Assembly: GCA_934119955.1 (NCBI GenBank)
Contig: CAKOSZ010000006.1
Location: forward strand, 54,626 to 118,625
Source: an uncultured Bacilli bacterium
GTDB lineage: Bacteria; Bacillota_I; Bacilli_A; RF39; UBA660
Length of the DNA: 64,000 nt
Direction of reading: 5' to 3'
The notes beneath the pieces are model-generated. The model saw only the letters and a list, made by a program, of their open reading frames with translations, was not told where the DNA came from and did no database searches. Of the stretch, positions 34,280-43,906 are shown piece by piece (positions within the stretch are counted from its first letter, which is position 1; each line of letters opens with the position of its first letter). Both the position numbers and the translations under genes were made by a program.

Positions 34280-35359
34280 ATGAATAATAATTTAAGGCTA
34301 ATTGTCATGGAAAACATCAAGGATTTAGGTTGTAAGGTAGAAAGTCATTTGCAAAAAATGTTAAATACAAGTGAAAACTTAATTGTTCCAATTGATGAAG
34401 TAAGATTTAATAATGGAGAAGGGAAAATAGTTTTAAAAGAAAGTATTAGGAAAAGTGATGTATATATTTTAACAGATCCTATGAATCATTCTATTACTTA
34501 CAAGATGTATGATTACTATAATCATAAGTCTCCTGATGATCATTTTGTTGATGTTATTAGAACTCTTTGTGCTATTCGTAAACAAGCAGTTTCTACATCT
34601 TTGGTAATGCCATTTTTATATGCTTCTCGTCAACATAAAAGAGAAGGTAGAGAATCTCTTGATTGTGCAATTTCACTGCAAGAATATATTCATCAAGGAG
34701 TTAAAAATATAATTACATTTGATGTACATGATTCAAATGTACAAAATGCAATTCCTTCATCATCATTTGATAATTTTTATCCAACTAATATCTTACTTGA
34801 AAAATTTGTTACAACTGAGGATGTTAAAAATGAAAACTTACTTGCAGTATCTCCTGATAATGGGGCTTTAAAAAGAACAAGGTTTTATGCTAATATGTTA
34901 GGTTGTGAACTTGGTGGTCATTTTGAAAAACATCGTGATTTATACAAAGTAGTAGATGGAAAAAATCCAATTCTAGAACATGAATATATTGGTAAACCAG
35001 TTTTAAATAAAGATATTATTATAGTTGATGATATGATTGCTAGTGGGGAATCTATGTTAGATGTTGCCAGAGAACTAAAAAAAAGAGGAGCAAACAGGAT
35101 ATATTTATTTTCAAGTTATGCAATGTTTACTAAGGGAGTAGAGGTATTTAATAAGGCCCATGAAGAAGGGTTATTTACAAAATTATTTGCAACTAACTTG
35201 TCTTATATTCCAGATGAGGCTAAGAAACAAGAGTGGATAGAAATAGCCGATTGTGCTGAATATTTAGCCAAAATTATTTATACTTTCCATATAGGTGGAT
35301 CAGTATCACCAATTCTTGAAGCAAGAAGTAAAGTATTAGAAGAATTTGCTAAAAATTAA
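34280..35359 (+). CDS. prs: Ribose-phosphate pyrophosphokinase (PRPP synthetase)
   Basis: 359 aa, longer than the 315-aa classical enzyme but like a subclass common in Clostridia-like bacteria. It makes PRPP from ribose 5-phosphate and ATP for nucleotide, His and Trp synthesis. The binding motif VDDMIASGESM is the PRPP loop, FDVHDSNVQNAIP the metal/ribose 5-phosphate region, and YASRQHKREGRE the ATP-binding flexible loop. Rpe two genes upstream works in the pentose phosphate pathway that supplies the substrate. GGAGG precedes the start. Confidence 0.93.
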   Translation: MNNNLRLIVMENIKDLGCKVESHLQKMLNTSENLIVPIDEVRFNNGEGKIVLKESIRKSDVYILTDPMNHSITYKMYDYYNHKSPDDHFVDVIRTLCAIRKQAVSTSLVMPFLYASRQHKREGRESLDCAISLQEYIHQGVKNIITFDVHDSNVQNAIPSSSFDNFYPTNILLEKFVTTEDVKNENLLAVSPDNGALKRTRFYANMLGCELGGHFEKHRDLYKVVDGKNPILEHEYIGKPVLNKDIIIVDDMIASGESMLDVARELKKRGANRIYLFSSYAMFTKGVEVFNKAHEEGLFTKLFATNLSYIPDEAKKQEWIEIADCAEYLAKIIYTFHIGGSVSPILEARSKVLEEFAKN

Positions 35360-35370
35360 TAAATAATAAA

Positions 35371-35400
35371 AATTACTAAAAAAATTAGTAGTTTTTTTTT
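35371..35400 (+). terminator. Terminator after prs
   Basis: AATTACTAA (35371-35379) pairs with TTAGTAGTT (35385-35393), including G-T wobble, followed by a long T run. Confidence 0.7.
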
Positions 35401-35413
35401 CTTTCTAAATTAA

Positions 35414-35442
35414 TTTACATGTTAAACTATTCATGATATAAT
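35414..35442 (+). promoter_or_regulatory. Promoter of the 2687-aa surface-protein gene
   Basis: TTTACA (35414-35419), 17 bp, TGATATAAT with -10 at 35437-35442. The transcription start would fall around 35449, close to the ATG at 35455. Confidence 0.75.
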
Positions 35443-35454
35443 AAATTAGAAAGT

Positions 35455-38400
35455 ATGGTAGTTGATATGAATAAAATAAATAAGTCGTTTTCTAAATTTA
35501 TGAATTTAAAATTATCTTTAAAATTACGTATTTTATCTTTATTTTTAATTATAATTTTACTTGCATTTAGTGTAGTTTCATATATTTTAACATATAGTGA
35601 TTTAGTAATTGATTTTGAAAATGATCCAAATTATAAGGCTAGTGGTATTTATAATGATACGGTTTTAGTAAATGATTTAGAAAATGATTATAACTATTAT
35701 ATGGGCCTTAATTATACAACTAGTAGTAGTAATAATACTTTGCCAACTACTGTTGATAAAAATATTTATAATGATTCTAATCTTGTGCAAGTTAAAATTA
35801 CTTATTCAGGTAGTAATTACTTAGATACTAAAACTTCCTATGTTTCTTTAACAGAGTTACAAGATAAATATATTTATTATAAAACTTATCCAGTTAATGA
35901 TAATGGTACTAGTGATACAAGTGATGATTATGTGGAATTTAGTTTAATTGATAATCCATTTACTAATAGACCAACTGATTCTTCTTTTAATGCTTGGATA
36001 ACAGATTATAATGGAGCAGTTATTAGTTATGATGATTCTTATTATGAAAGAAAAGTTAAAATTCCAATTACATATACAGGTACTAAACCTAATAAAATTG
36101 AAATAAATTTTAAAACTAGTTATGTTACAGCAAGTGTTGGGTATGTTAATAGAAATTCTTCTTTTACAAGTGCTTTTAATAATTTAAAAACTAAACAAAT
36201 GGAAAAACTTGATGTAATAAAATATATTTATAAAGATATTCCTATGGATAATTATTATTATCAAGTAACTATTGATCGTAATGAAAGTTGTAGTGGTTAT
36301 TATAATGAATATGGCTCTTTGCAACAAAATTGTACTTGTAGACCAAGTGGTTGGTGGAATAGAACTTGTACATATTATGAAAAAATAGAAAATGAAAACT
36401 TTGATGAAAATAATGCTTATTATTATTTAAATAATGGTTATATGACTTTACTTGATAATTCAACTATTGAAAAAGAGCTTGATCGAATTGAAATAGATGA
36501 TAATTTTGTTGATACTAATATGGCAGGTTTTTATACTTTAAAGACTTTAAATAGAGGAGATAGTATTAATGATTATTATGATAATACAGGTAATATTTTA
36601 AGTGGTACTTGTAATAGTAGTACTTGTTCTTATTATAAAATGGAACAATATTATAAGGAAGATGGATCTTTGAATATAATAGATTCTAATATTACTTATT
36701 ATTATTTGGTAACAAGGGATACTAATATTATTGTTTTAAATGGTAATACTTCAAATGGACTTAGTAGTAGTTTAAATAAACCCTTTACTTTAACAAGTGT
36801 TCATAATGGGGTAAGTTATATAGATTCAGCTTATTGGAGTGTTGGATCCGGTTCAATTTATGTTTATAATGATACAGTTATTGAGAATATTAAAATATAT
36901 TCAAGTACTACTAGAACTAATGGAGAAATTGTACCAGGAGAGAATAGTTGGGGTAGTAGTAGTGGTAGTACCTTTTATGGCAATTGGCATAATGTGAAAT
37001 TTGGAAGAGGAATTGTTAGATATGGAAATAACTATACTAATTTTTCTGGTATTATCGGTGGTAATACCTCATCAACTGGAAGAAGTAATAATCCAACTAA
37101 ATATAAATTAATGGTTGAATCAGGTTTTTATAATTCCTTTGCTCTTGCAACAGGAAGTAGTGGGGGAACTAATTATATTGAAGGAATTGGTGTATATGGA
37201 TCAGACTATGATAGAGTTTCTAATAATAACTCTTTACTTGATGTTAGACATTGCGCATCAGGTAGTTGGGACGGAACAATTAATTCTTCTAATAATATAA
37301 ATTCAGCGTTAACAACAATTGTAAAAAGTGGTTCATTTGGTTCAAATAAATATGATTATGCGACGGGTATTTATGTTGGAGGAAGAAATGGTGGTACGCA
37401 TAATGCTCCAAGGAGTGCAATTATTGAAGGTGGCTACATTTATAATTTAATTGGAGGACCTTTAACAAATAGTAATAGAATTAATTATAATGATACTTTT
37501 ATTTATATGACAGGAGGATCAGTTGATATTATAATAGGGGGAGCAGGAAGATCGGAAACTTATGGTAATAGAATTATTCAAGTAACGGGTGGAACTGTTA
37601 ATTATAGCGTTTTTGGAGGATCAAACGGAATTAAAGGAAGTAATCAAAGTAATTCCCTTGGAACAATTGATGGAGATACTTTTGTCTATGTGGGAGGAAA
37701 TGCCACAATTGGAGAGGAAAGTTTAGTTAATAATAATACAATTGAAAGTGAATCCCAAGTTGAAGCAGGTAGTGTCTTTGGAATTGGTAATGGGCGTGCT
37801 AGTAGTGGAAATACTAATTATGAAAGAATAGGATCTGCTAATAACTCTAATGTTGTAATTACGGGTAATGCTTTGATAAGACGTAATGTTTATGCTGGTG
37901 GTAATTATGGTGCTGTTGGAATAAACTCATCATCTAGTACTACAACAAGTAATATTTTAATTCATGGTGGTTTAATTAAAGGTTCAGTTTATGGGGGAGG
38001 AAACAATAATGGTTCGGGTAGTTCTTCTATCACTTCAACTGTAAACATTGAAATGACTAAGGGGGTTATAAATGGATCCTTATATGGAGGAAGTAATCAA
38101 CTTGGAACAATTTATGGAAGTACTAATATAAAAGTAATTGGAGGAGAAATCTCAAATTCTGTTTATGGGGGAGGAATGGGCGGATACCAAAACAATACTA
38201 ATAAAGGTACATTTGTAAGAGATGGTATTTTAGTAACAATAGGTGATGCAAATAGTTCAAGTGTTCCAATTATTAATAATTCTGTTTATGGTGGTTCAGC
38301 CTTTGGTAGTGTTAATGGCGTAAGTCAAACAACAACTTTATCAGGTAGTAAAACTAATGTTGTTGTAAATAAGGGTTTAATTAAAAATGTCTTTGGTGGA

Positions 38401-41400
38401 GGAGAAGGGAATGACACCTATACTCCATATGTTGAAGGAGATATTAAAGTAGTAGTAAATGATGGAACAATTACCAATGTCTATGGTGGTAATGATAAAA
38501 GTGGGAAACCAAATGGTAATATTGAAGTTTATTTAAACGGAGGTAGTATAGAAAATACCTTTGGTGGTGGTAATCAAACTGATGCAACAACAACTAATGT
38601 TTATTTAAATGGTGGTACATCTACTAATATTTATGGAGGTTCTAACTTAACTGGGGAAGTTGAAACTACTAATGTTATAACAACAGGTGGTACTTCTACT
38701 AATGTCTATGGTGGTAATAATCAAGGTGGAACTACTAATTTAACTAATGTTACCATAAATGATGGTGATATTACTAATGTTTATGGAGGAGGAGAAAAAA
38801 CCAGTGTTTTAGAAAGCACGAACGTTAATTTAAATAATTTTGCAACTAATGTCTTTGGTGGTTCTAATTTAAGTGGTAATATTCCAAACTCTTATATAAT
38901 AGTTACAAATGGAGGAGCCAAAAACCTTTATGGTGGTAATAACCAAGGAGGAATTACAACAACTTCTAATATTACTGTTTTAGGTTCTAATGTTGAAAAT
39001 ATGTATGGGGGCGGATTAAAAGCAAGTACAACTACATCTAACCTTGATATTAATTATGGTTATATTAAAAACCTTTATGGTGGAGGATCAGAAGCAGGTG
39101 TTAATACAACTAATGTTAATTTAGGTTCGGCTTTAATAGAAAACGTGTTTGGAGGGTCAAACCTTGCTGGGGACGTGCAAGAAAGTTATATTAAAAACTT
39201 AGAAAATGAGGCAAATAGTAATATTCAAATTACCACAAGTTTTGATAAATCTTATCAAAATCAAAGTGGAGCAACTGGTATTTCATCAAGTGAACAAATA
39301 AATGTTAGTATTAATAATCAAAGTGGTGTAAATATTCCAACATGGGATTTATATCTTTATACCAGTGATGGTTTATTTGATTCTAACTGGTCTGGTGCTA
39401 ATGTATCAGGTAAAAGAGGAATATATCATGTTGATGAAATAAATAAATGGCATGGAACAAATCCATTAAATAATAATAGTACGTATTCATTTAGTTTCAA
39501 TGTTCATGCCTATGTTTCTTTGGAAGATTATAAAATATATGGTTATGTTTTAATAGGACAAGATCAAAATGGTAATACTTATTTTAAAACTAATCTTGAT
39601 GATTTAAGAGTTTATAACTTATATGGTGGTAATAATCAAGGCGGAATGACTAATACTACTAATATTGATTTAACAAGTGGTGAATTTAATTTAATATACG
39701 GAGGAGGTAATCAAGCAGTTACAACAACAAGTAATATTAATTCTTCTAATATAAAAGTAAATGATAGTTTATATGGAGGAGGAAATGAAGCAAGTTGTAA
39801 TGATGTTTTTGTTACTTTAAAATCTTCTACTATTGGAACAAATGACACGGAAGGAAGTTTCTATGGTGGAGGAAACAAAGCCGAAGTACTTAATAATGCA
39901 ACCCTAGAAGTAAGTGATAATACCAAAGTTTATGGAAATATCTATGCCGGAGGTAACCTTGGAGCCTTAAAAAATAAAGTTACTTTAAATATATCTGGTA
40001 GTATAATATCTAAAAGTATTTATGGGGGAGGAAATAAAGCCTCAGTTGGTGCAAGTGAAAGTGATATTGTAACTACTTTAACAGTTAATAATACAGAATC
40101 TGATTCTCTTTATGGTGGAGGAAGATCAGCCGGAGTAAATGGTAGTACAAGTGTAACTATCACCTCATCTAAAATAAATAATATCTACGGTGGAGGGAAT
40201 GGTTTAGAATCAGTTGTATCAGGAGATGAAACTGGTGAATTAAATCCAGCCAAAGTCTTAGGTAATACTAACTTAAATGTTTTAGAAAATACCGAAGCAA
40301 CTTCTATTTATGGGGGAGGAAACCTTGGTTTTGTAAATCAAAATACAAATGTTATTTTAAATAATTCCCATGTTTTAGATAGTATTTATGGAGGAGGAAA
40401 TGCAGCTAGGGTTTTAAAAAGTACTAATTTAAAAATAACTGATTCAAGTATTTTAAAAAGTGTTTATGCTGGTGGTAACGGTCGAGCTGCTAATGTTTTA
40501 GAAAATACTAATTTAAACATTGAAGGAACTACTAATGTGTCAAAACATGTCTTTGGGGGAGGAAATGCTGCACCTACTGGGGATAAAGATTTAAATTCTT
40601 CCATTAGTATTGTTAATATTGCCGGGGCTAAAATAGATGGAAATGTCTATGGAGGTGCTAATACCTCAGTTTTATATGGAATAACTAATTTAAATATAGG
40701 AATAAATTCCTTAACTGATAAAACTTTGAAAAAAGGAGATATTGTAATCCTTGGAACTGTTTTTGGAGGAGGAGAAGCCAATGAAGAAGGATCAGAGGTA
40801 ATCGATTTTAGTTTTATAAGTGTTACACGAGGAATAACTATTAATATCGATGGAAAAGATCATGATGAGTTTACAATATCTGGTTCAATCTTTGGTTCTG
40901 GTAATGCTTCTATGACAACTGGTTATAGTAATGTTTATATAAATAACTATGGTACTAAAAATAATATTAAGAAAAATATTTCTTTACAAAGAGCCGATTT
41001 ATTCTCTATAAGTAATTCCTATATCATGTTAGATGGAGCCAAGGATAGAACAAATGAGTTTTCCGAAGTATTATTTACTTTAAGTAGAATAGATGAATTA
41101 AAATTAAAAAATAATTCTAGTTTATATTTAGAAACAGGAGCAAATCTTGTTAAGAAATTTTCTAGTTTAGTTGATATAGACGGAGTTGAGACAATTGCTA
41201 GTGTTAAAATAGATGAAGAAAATAGAACAGTTACTAAAAATGTTGATAATAGACTATATATGCTTGAAAGTAAAAACTTCAATATTGCGAGAAACCAAGC
41301 CGTAACTTTATATGGTGATGTTTCGGGAATGACTTTCTTTGGAATGTATTTAAAAGATCAAAATAAAAACCCAATAACAGCTTTGTATGATTCTAAATAT

Positions 41401-43518
41401 AACTTTGATACAACCCCAGCAAGTGGAGATTTATATTTCTTTACCTCAGGTAGTTATGTTTTAGGTTCTCATATGTTAAATCATGATATTAAAGTAAATG
41501 GATTTTATTCCAACTTTGCAAATAAAGATGATACTTCAAAATTAGATGTTAAATACATAGAACCAACTCCAAGTGACTCTGATTTTTATATGTGGGTTAT
41601 AGGAGAACAAGTAATATCATATGATGTTAACTTAACAGCTTCTAAATATTCAACCTTAGGTATTGAAGAATTTAGTTTCTTAAACTATTCTAAGGCAAAT
41701 ACAAAATTTTCAATTTTAGGTTTTAACTATGCTAATCTAGCAGATGGAGTAAGTCTTGTTCCATCAAGTGAAATACCAAGAATTGCAACCAATCCAAATG
41801 ATGCTGATAACGTTATGGGTTTATCTATTAAAACTGGTCAAACAGGTTGGGTTACAGTTGGAGAAACTGAGTTTACAAGTAATTCCGAAAGACCAATAAT
41901 TGGTACAACTAATTATGAAAGTGAAAACTCCAACGTTATTCGTAGTTTTGTTTTCTACTTATATCACTCAAAGAACTTACAAACGGCTGGAAAAATGGGA
42001 AGTGTAACTATTTCCATTGTTGCTATAACTCCAATAGATGAGTTAAATAATGAAGTTGAAAGAATTAACTTTAATGTAACTTTATCTCGGGCTTTATATA
42101 ATACAGATGAATATGAAGCCTCAATGACCCCAGGAAAAAAATACCAAATGTTTGCTTCTAGTCCAGTTAATATTACAAATGATTCTAGTTTAAGTGCATA
42201 TTACTCTTTATACATGGAAAAAGATACTAATCCTTATAAAACCGGATACCATAGAGTCTTAACTTCAAGTTATGTCCTACCAGTAAATACTAAAATTACT
42301 ATGATAGACTTTGTTAATAAAGAAAAACCAGTATATTACTACTATGTTGTTAATCAAACCGATCATGATGCTTACCAAACAGAATATAATAATAACCATG
42401 AAGTATCAATTAACTTAGCAAAATTTATTAAAATGGGAAGTATAACAGATTCTAATAACTATGATGATATAAATGCTAATAATATCTATTATAATGAAGA
42501 AAAAAAACGGGCCGAAGAAGAATTTATCTTTATTGTTGACTTTAAAGAAAGTAATATCACAAGTGATGTTTTAAATGCTAGTTTACTTCTAGAACTTAGA
42601 AATAATAATAACCAAACTTTAATATCAGTTCTTGGTATTCAACAAGAAAGTATGGTCTATAACTTATATTATAATAAACATGCTGTAATTTCCATTACCA
42701 GTGATAAAAATGACTTAGAGTTCTATAATGGTAATAACATGAATTTAAATTTAAATACTAATTTTATTCAACAAACAATTGGAAGTAATACAATATATGA
42801 TACTAACTACTATGATTTAAAATTAGGTTTAAAAATATCCATAGTTGATTCTAATAACAATACTTTATCAGGAACAAACTTACTTGGTATTTCTTATACC
42901 TATAATGGAGTAACCTATTACCCAAGATATGATGGAACAACCAGAATCAATATTGCACCTCGTGTTGCAAATGTAAGTTCAAGAATAACTTTAAATGCTA
43001 AAAATAGTAATCTAGCCGGAGGAAATTATAAAGTTGTAATTGAGTCCTTTGGTTCTCCTGATGGTATTTACTACGGCTTAGAATCAAGTGATACCTTGAA
43101 TTTAAACTTCCATGTAATGGATACTTTATACGGATTAAAACTAACTATCAATGAAAAATCATATTTCGTTGATAAAACAACTGGTAAAAACTTAAATAAT
43201 ACCAACATTCTTAATATGAACGTTAAATACCAATCAGGTTTATTAAATCCAAATTTAAGAATAAAACTACATAGAAGAAAATATGATTCAATTTATTCAA
43301 TCGAATACGAAACAGTTGATTTAATGGATTATATAACTAATAACTTTACAAAAGCAAATGAAAATGAATATATTCTAGCAGATACAGCCGTAACTGAATT
43401 AAACTATTTTCTAGATATGAAAGAAAATCTTAAAAGTGGAACTTACAAACTAGAAGTATTACTATATGATAAAGACACCTATGTTGGAAGTGTATATCAA
43501 TATATAATTATAAAATAA
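35455..43518 (+). CDS. Giant 2687-aa YGG-repeat surface protein
   Basis: One hydrophobic segment (about 24-46, LRILSLFLIIILLAFSVVSYIL) after a basic N-terminus acts as signal or anchor; no cleavage site or sorting signal is clear. About 50-480 is a beta-rich, Tyr/Asn/Ser-rich domain with a Cys cluster (CSGYYNEY, then CTCRPSGWWNRTC). About 640-1815 consists of dozens of short repeats of roughly 20-30 residues around N-V/I-Y-G-G-G/N-N with alternating T-x-V-x-I/L strands, likely a right-handed beta-helix or solenoid, interrupted by a non-repetitive insert (about 1250-1370). The last 870 residues are a different, non-repetitive beta-rich part. The role is probably adhesive or structural. ATG 35467 is an alternative start that would give a normal leader. 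Confidence 0.75.
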   Translation: MVVDMNKINKSFSKFMNLKLSLKLRILSLFLIIILLAFSVVSYILTYSDLVIDFENDPNYKASGIYNDTVLVNDLENDYNYYMGLNYTTSSSNNTLPTTVDKNIYNDSNLVQVKITYSGSNYLDTKTSYVSLTELQDKYIYYKTYPVNDNGTSDTSDDYVEFSLIDNPFTNRPTDSSFNAWITDYNGAVISYDDSYYERKVKIPITYTGTKPNKIEINFKTSYVTASVGYVNRNSSFTSAFNNLKTKQMEKLDVIKYIYKDIPMDNYYYQVTIDRNESCSGYYNEYGSLQQNCTCRPSGWWNRTCTYYEKIENENFDENNAYYYLNNGYMTLLDNSTIEKELDRIEIDDNFVDTNMAGFYTLKTLNRGDSINDYYDNTGNILSGTCNSSTCSYYKMEQYYKEDGSLNIIDSNITYYYLVTRDTNIIVLNGNTSNGLSSSLNKPFTLTSVHNGVSYIDSAYWSVGSGSIYVYNDTVIENIKIYSSTTRTNGEIVPGENSWGSSSGSTFYGNWHNVKFGRGIVRYGNNYTNFSGIIGGNTSSTGRSNNPTKYKLMVESGFYNSFALATGSSGGTNYIEGIGVYGSDYDRVSNNNSLLDVRHCASGSWDGTINSSNNINSALTTIVKSGSFGSNKYDYATGIYVGGRNGGTHNAPRSAIIEGGYIYNLIGGPLTNSNRINYNDTFIYMTGGSVDIIIGGAGRSETYGNRIIQVTGGTVNYSVFGGSNGIKGSNQSNSLGTIDGDTFVYVGGNATIGEESLVNNNTIESESQVEAGSVFGIGNGRASSGNTNYERIGSANNSNVVITGNALIRRNVYAGGNYGAVGINSSSSTTTSNILIHGGLIKGSVYGGGNNNGSGSSSITSTVNIEMTKGVINGSLYGGSNQLGTIYGSTNIKVIGGEISNSVYGGGMGGYQNNTNKGTFVRDGILVTIGDANSSSVPIINNSVYGGSAFGSVNGVSQTTTLSGSKTNVVVNKGLIKNVFGGGEGNDTYTPYVEGDIKVVVNDGTITNVYGGNDKSGKPNGNIEVYLNGGSIENTFGGGNQTDATTTNVYLNGGTSTNIYGGSNLTGEVETTNVITTGGTSTNVYGGNNQGGTTNLTNVTINDGDITNVYGGGEKTSVLESTNVNLNNFATNVFGGSNLSGNIPNSYIIVTNGGAKNLYGGNNQGGITTTSNITVLGSNVENMYGGGLKASTTTSNLDINYGYIKNLYGGGSEAGVNTTNVNLGSALIENVFGGSNLAGDVQESYIKNLENEANSNIQITTSFDKSYQNQSGATGISSSEQINVSINNQSGVNIPTWDLYLYTSDGLFDSNWSGANVSGKRGIYHVDEINKWHGTNPLNNNSTYSFSFNVHAYVSLEDYKIYGYVLIGQDQNGNTYFKTNLDDLRVYNLYGGNNQGGMTNTTNIDLTSGEFNLIYGGGNQAVTTTSNINSSNIKVNDSLYGGGNEASCNDVFVTLKSSTIGTNDTEGSFYGGGNKAEVLNNATLEVSDNTKVYGNIYAGGNLGALKNKVTLNISGSIISKSIYGGGNKASVGASESDIVTTLTVNNTESDSLYGGGRSAGVNGSTSVTITSSKINNIYGGGNGLESVVSGDETGELNPAKVLGNTNLNVLENTEATSIYGGGNLGFVNQNTNVILNNSHVLDSIYGGGNAARVLKSTNLKITDSSILKSVYAGGNGRAANVLENTNLNIEGTTNVSKHVFGGGNAAPTGDKDLNSSISIVNIAGAKIDGNVYGGANTSVLYGITNLNIGINSLTDKTLKKGDIVILGTVFGGGEANEEGSEVIDFSFISVTRGITINIDGKDHDEFTISGSIFGSGNASMTTGYSNVYINNYGTKNNIKKNISLQRADLFSISNSYIMLDGAKDRTNEFSEVLFTLSRIDELKLKNNSSLYLETGANLVKKFSSLVDIDGVETIASVKIDEENRTVTKNVDNRLYMLESKNFNIARNQAVTLYGDVSGMTFFGMYLKDQNKNPITALYDSKYNFDTTPASGDLYFFTSGSYVLGSHMLNHDIKVNGFYSNFANKDDTSKLDVKYIEPTPSDSDFYMWVIGEQVISYDVNLTASKYSTLGIEEFSFLNYSKANTKFSILGFNYANLADGVSLVPSSEIPRIATNPNDADNVMGLSIKTGQTGWVTVGETEFTSNSERPIIGTTNYESENSNVIRSFVFYLYHSKNLQTAGKMGSVTISIVAITPIDELNNEVERINFNVTLSRALYNTDEYEASMTPGKKYQMFASSPVNITNDSSLSAYYSLYMEKDTNPYKTGYHRVLTSSYVLPVNTKITMIDFVNKEKPVYYYYVVNQTDHDAYQTEYNNNHEVSINLAKFIKMGSITDSNNYDDINANNIYYNEEKKRAEEEFIFIVDFKESNITSDVLNASLLLELRNNNNQTLISVLGIQQESMVYNLYYNKHAVISITSDKNDLEFYNGNNMNLNLNTNFIQQTIGSNTIYDTNYYDLKLGLKISIVDSNNNTLSGTNLLGISYTYNGVTYYPRYDGTTRINIAPRVANVSSRITLNAKNSNLAGGNYKVVIESFGSPDGIYYGLESSDTLNLNFHVMDTLYGLKLTINEKSYFVDKTTGKNLNNTNILNMNVKYQSGLLNPNLRIKLHRRKYDSIYSIEYETVDLMDYITNNFTKANENEYILADTAVTELNYFLDMKENLKSGTYKLEVLLYDKDTYVGSVYQYIIIK
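37870..40790 (+). repeat. DNA repeats coding the YGGGN solenoid
   Basis: Recurring units around TATGGTGGTAATAATCAAGG and TATGGAGGAGGAAAT code for Y-G-G-N-N-Q-G and Y-G-G-G-N repeats, interspersed with ACTAATGTT. Copies are diverged at the third codon position, so they are old, with a few closer pairs (near 38700, 38930 and 39630). Confidence 0.75.
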
Positions 43519-43540
43519 AGGCTAATTACCTTTATTTTTT
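43513..43540 (+). terminator. Terminator after the YGG-repeat gene
   Basis: AAATAAAGG (43513-43521), 7-nt loop, CCTTTATTT (43529-43537), then T residues; the stem includes the stop codon. Confidence 0.75.
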
Positions 43541-43552
43541 AACCAAAACTAC

Positions 43553-43581
43553 TTGAAAAACAACCAAAAACATGATAATAT
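43553..43581 (+). promoter_or_regulatory. Promoter of a small transcription unit
   Basis: TTGAAA (43553-43558), 17 bp, TAATAT (43576-43581). Confidence 0.55.
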
Positions 43582-43607
43582 TTTTATATGATAAGGAGTT
43601 GATTTTA

Positions 43608-43748
43608 ATGACTAAACCAAATAATCACTTTACAACTAATCAATCCCTAACTTTAAAAAACTTACATGAGGGGAGGAGAGAAATATCTATGAAAACCCCA
43701 GTAAATAAAAAAGTTTGTAAAGAATTGTTATATATAATTGATATTTAA
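43608..43748 (+). CDS. 46-aa small ORF in its own transcription unit
   Basis: ATG 43608 has AAGGAG 9 nt upstream and the frame MTKPNNHFTTNQSLTLKNLH... ends at TAA 43746-43748. A second, internal ATG at 43689, 12 nt after an equally strong GGGGAGGAG (43671-43679), would give a 19-aa peptide in the same frame (MKTPVNKKVCKELLYIIDI). The unit has its own promoter and a long terminator hairpin. The peptide is polar with one Cys and matches nothing I know; it could be a small protein or the unit could act as RNA. Confidence 0.4.
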   Translation: MTKPNNHFTTNQSLTLKNLHEGRREISMKTPVNKKVCKELLYIIDI

Positions 43749-43798
43749 AAACATGATTAAATTTACAGTCTATCTGTAACTTTTAGTCGTGTTTTTTA
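43748..43798 (+). terminator. Long terminator hairpin after the small ORF
   Basis: AAACATGATTAAA pairs with TTTTAGTCGTGTTT (with G-T pairs) and the inner TACAG pairs with CTGTA around TCTAT; six T follow near 43791-43796. After it, 43799-43906 is AT-rich sequence without a clear promoter except weak TATATT-like boxes. Confidence 0.65.
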
Positions 43799-43906
43799 TA
43801 TGTCCACATAATACGATTTTTAGTTTTAACTAAATTATTTAATAAAAATAAAATATATGTTAAAATAAAATTATATTAGAATACTTGTGCAAGAAAGGAA
43901 GTAATT

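Noticed and set aside
37870..40790. CRISPR-like or satellite repeat array
   Set aside because: The repeats are in frame, of variable length, diverged at third codon positions and encode a solenoid; there are no constant repeats with unique spacers.
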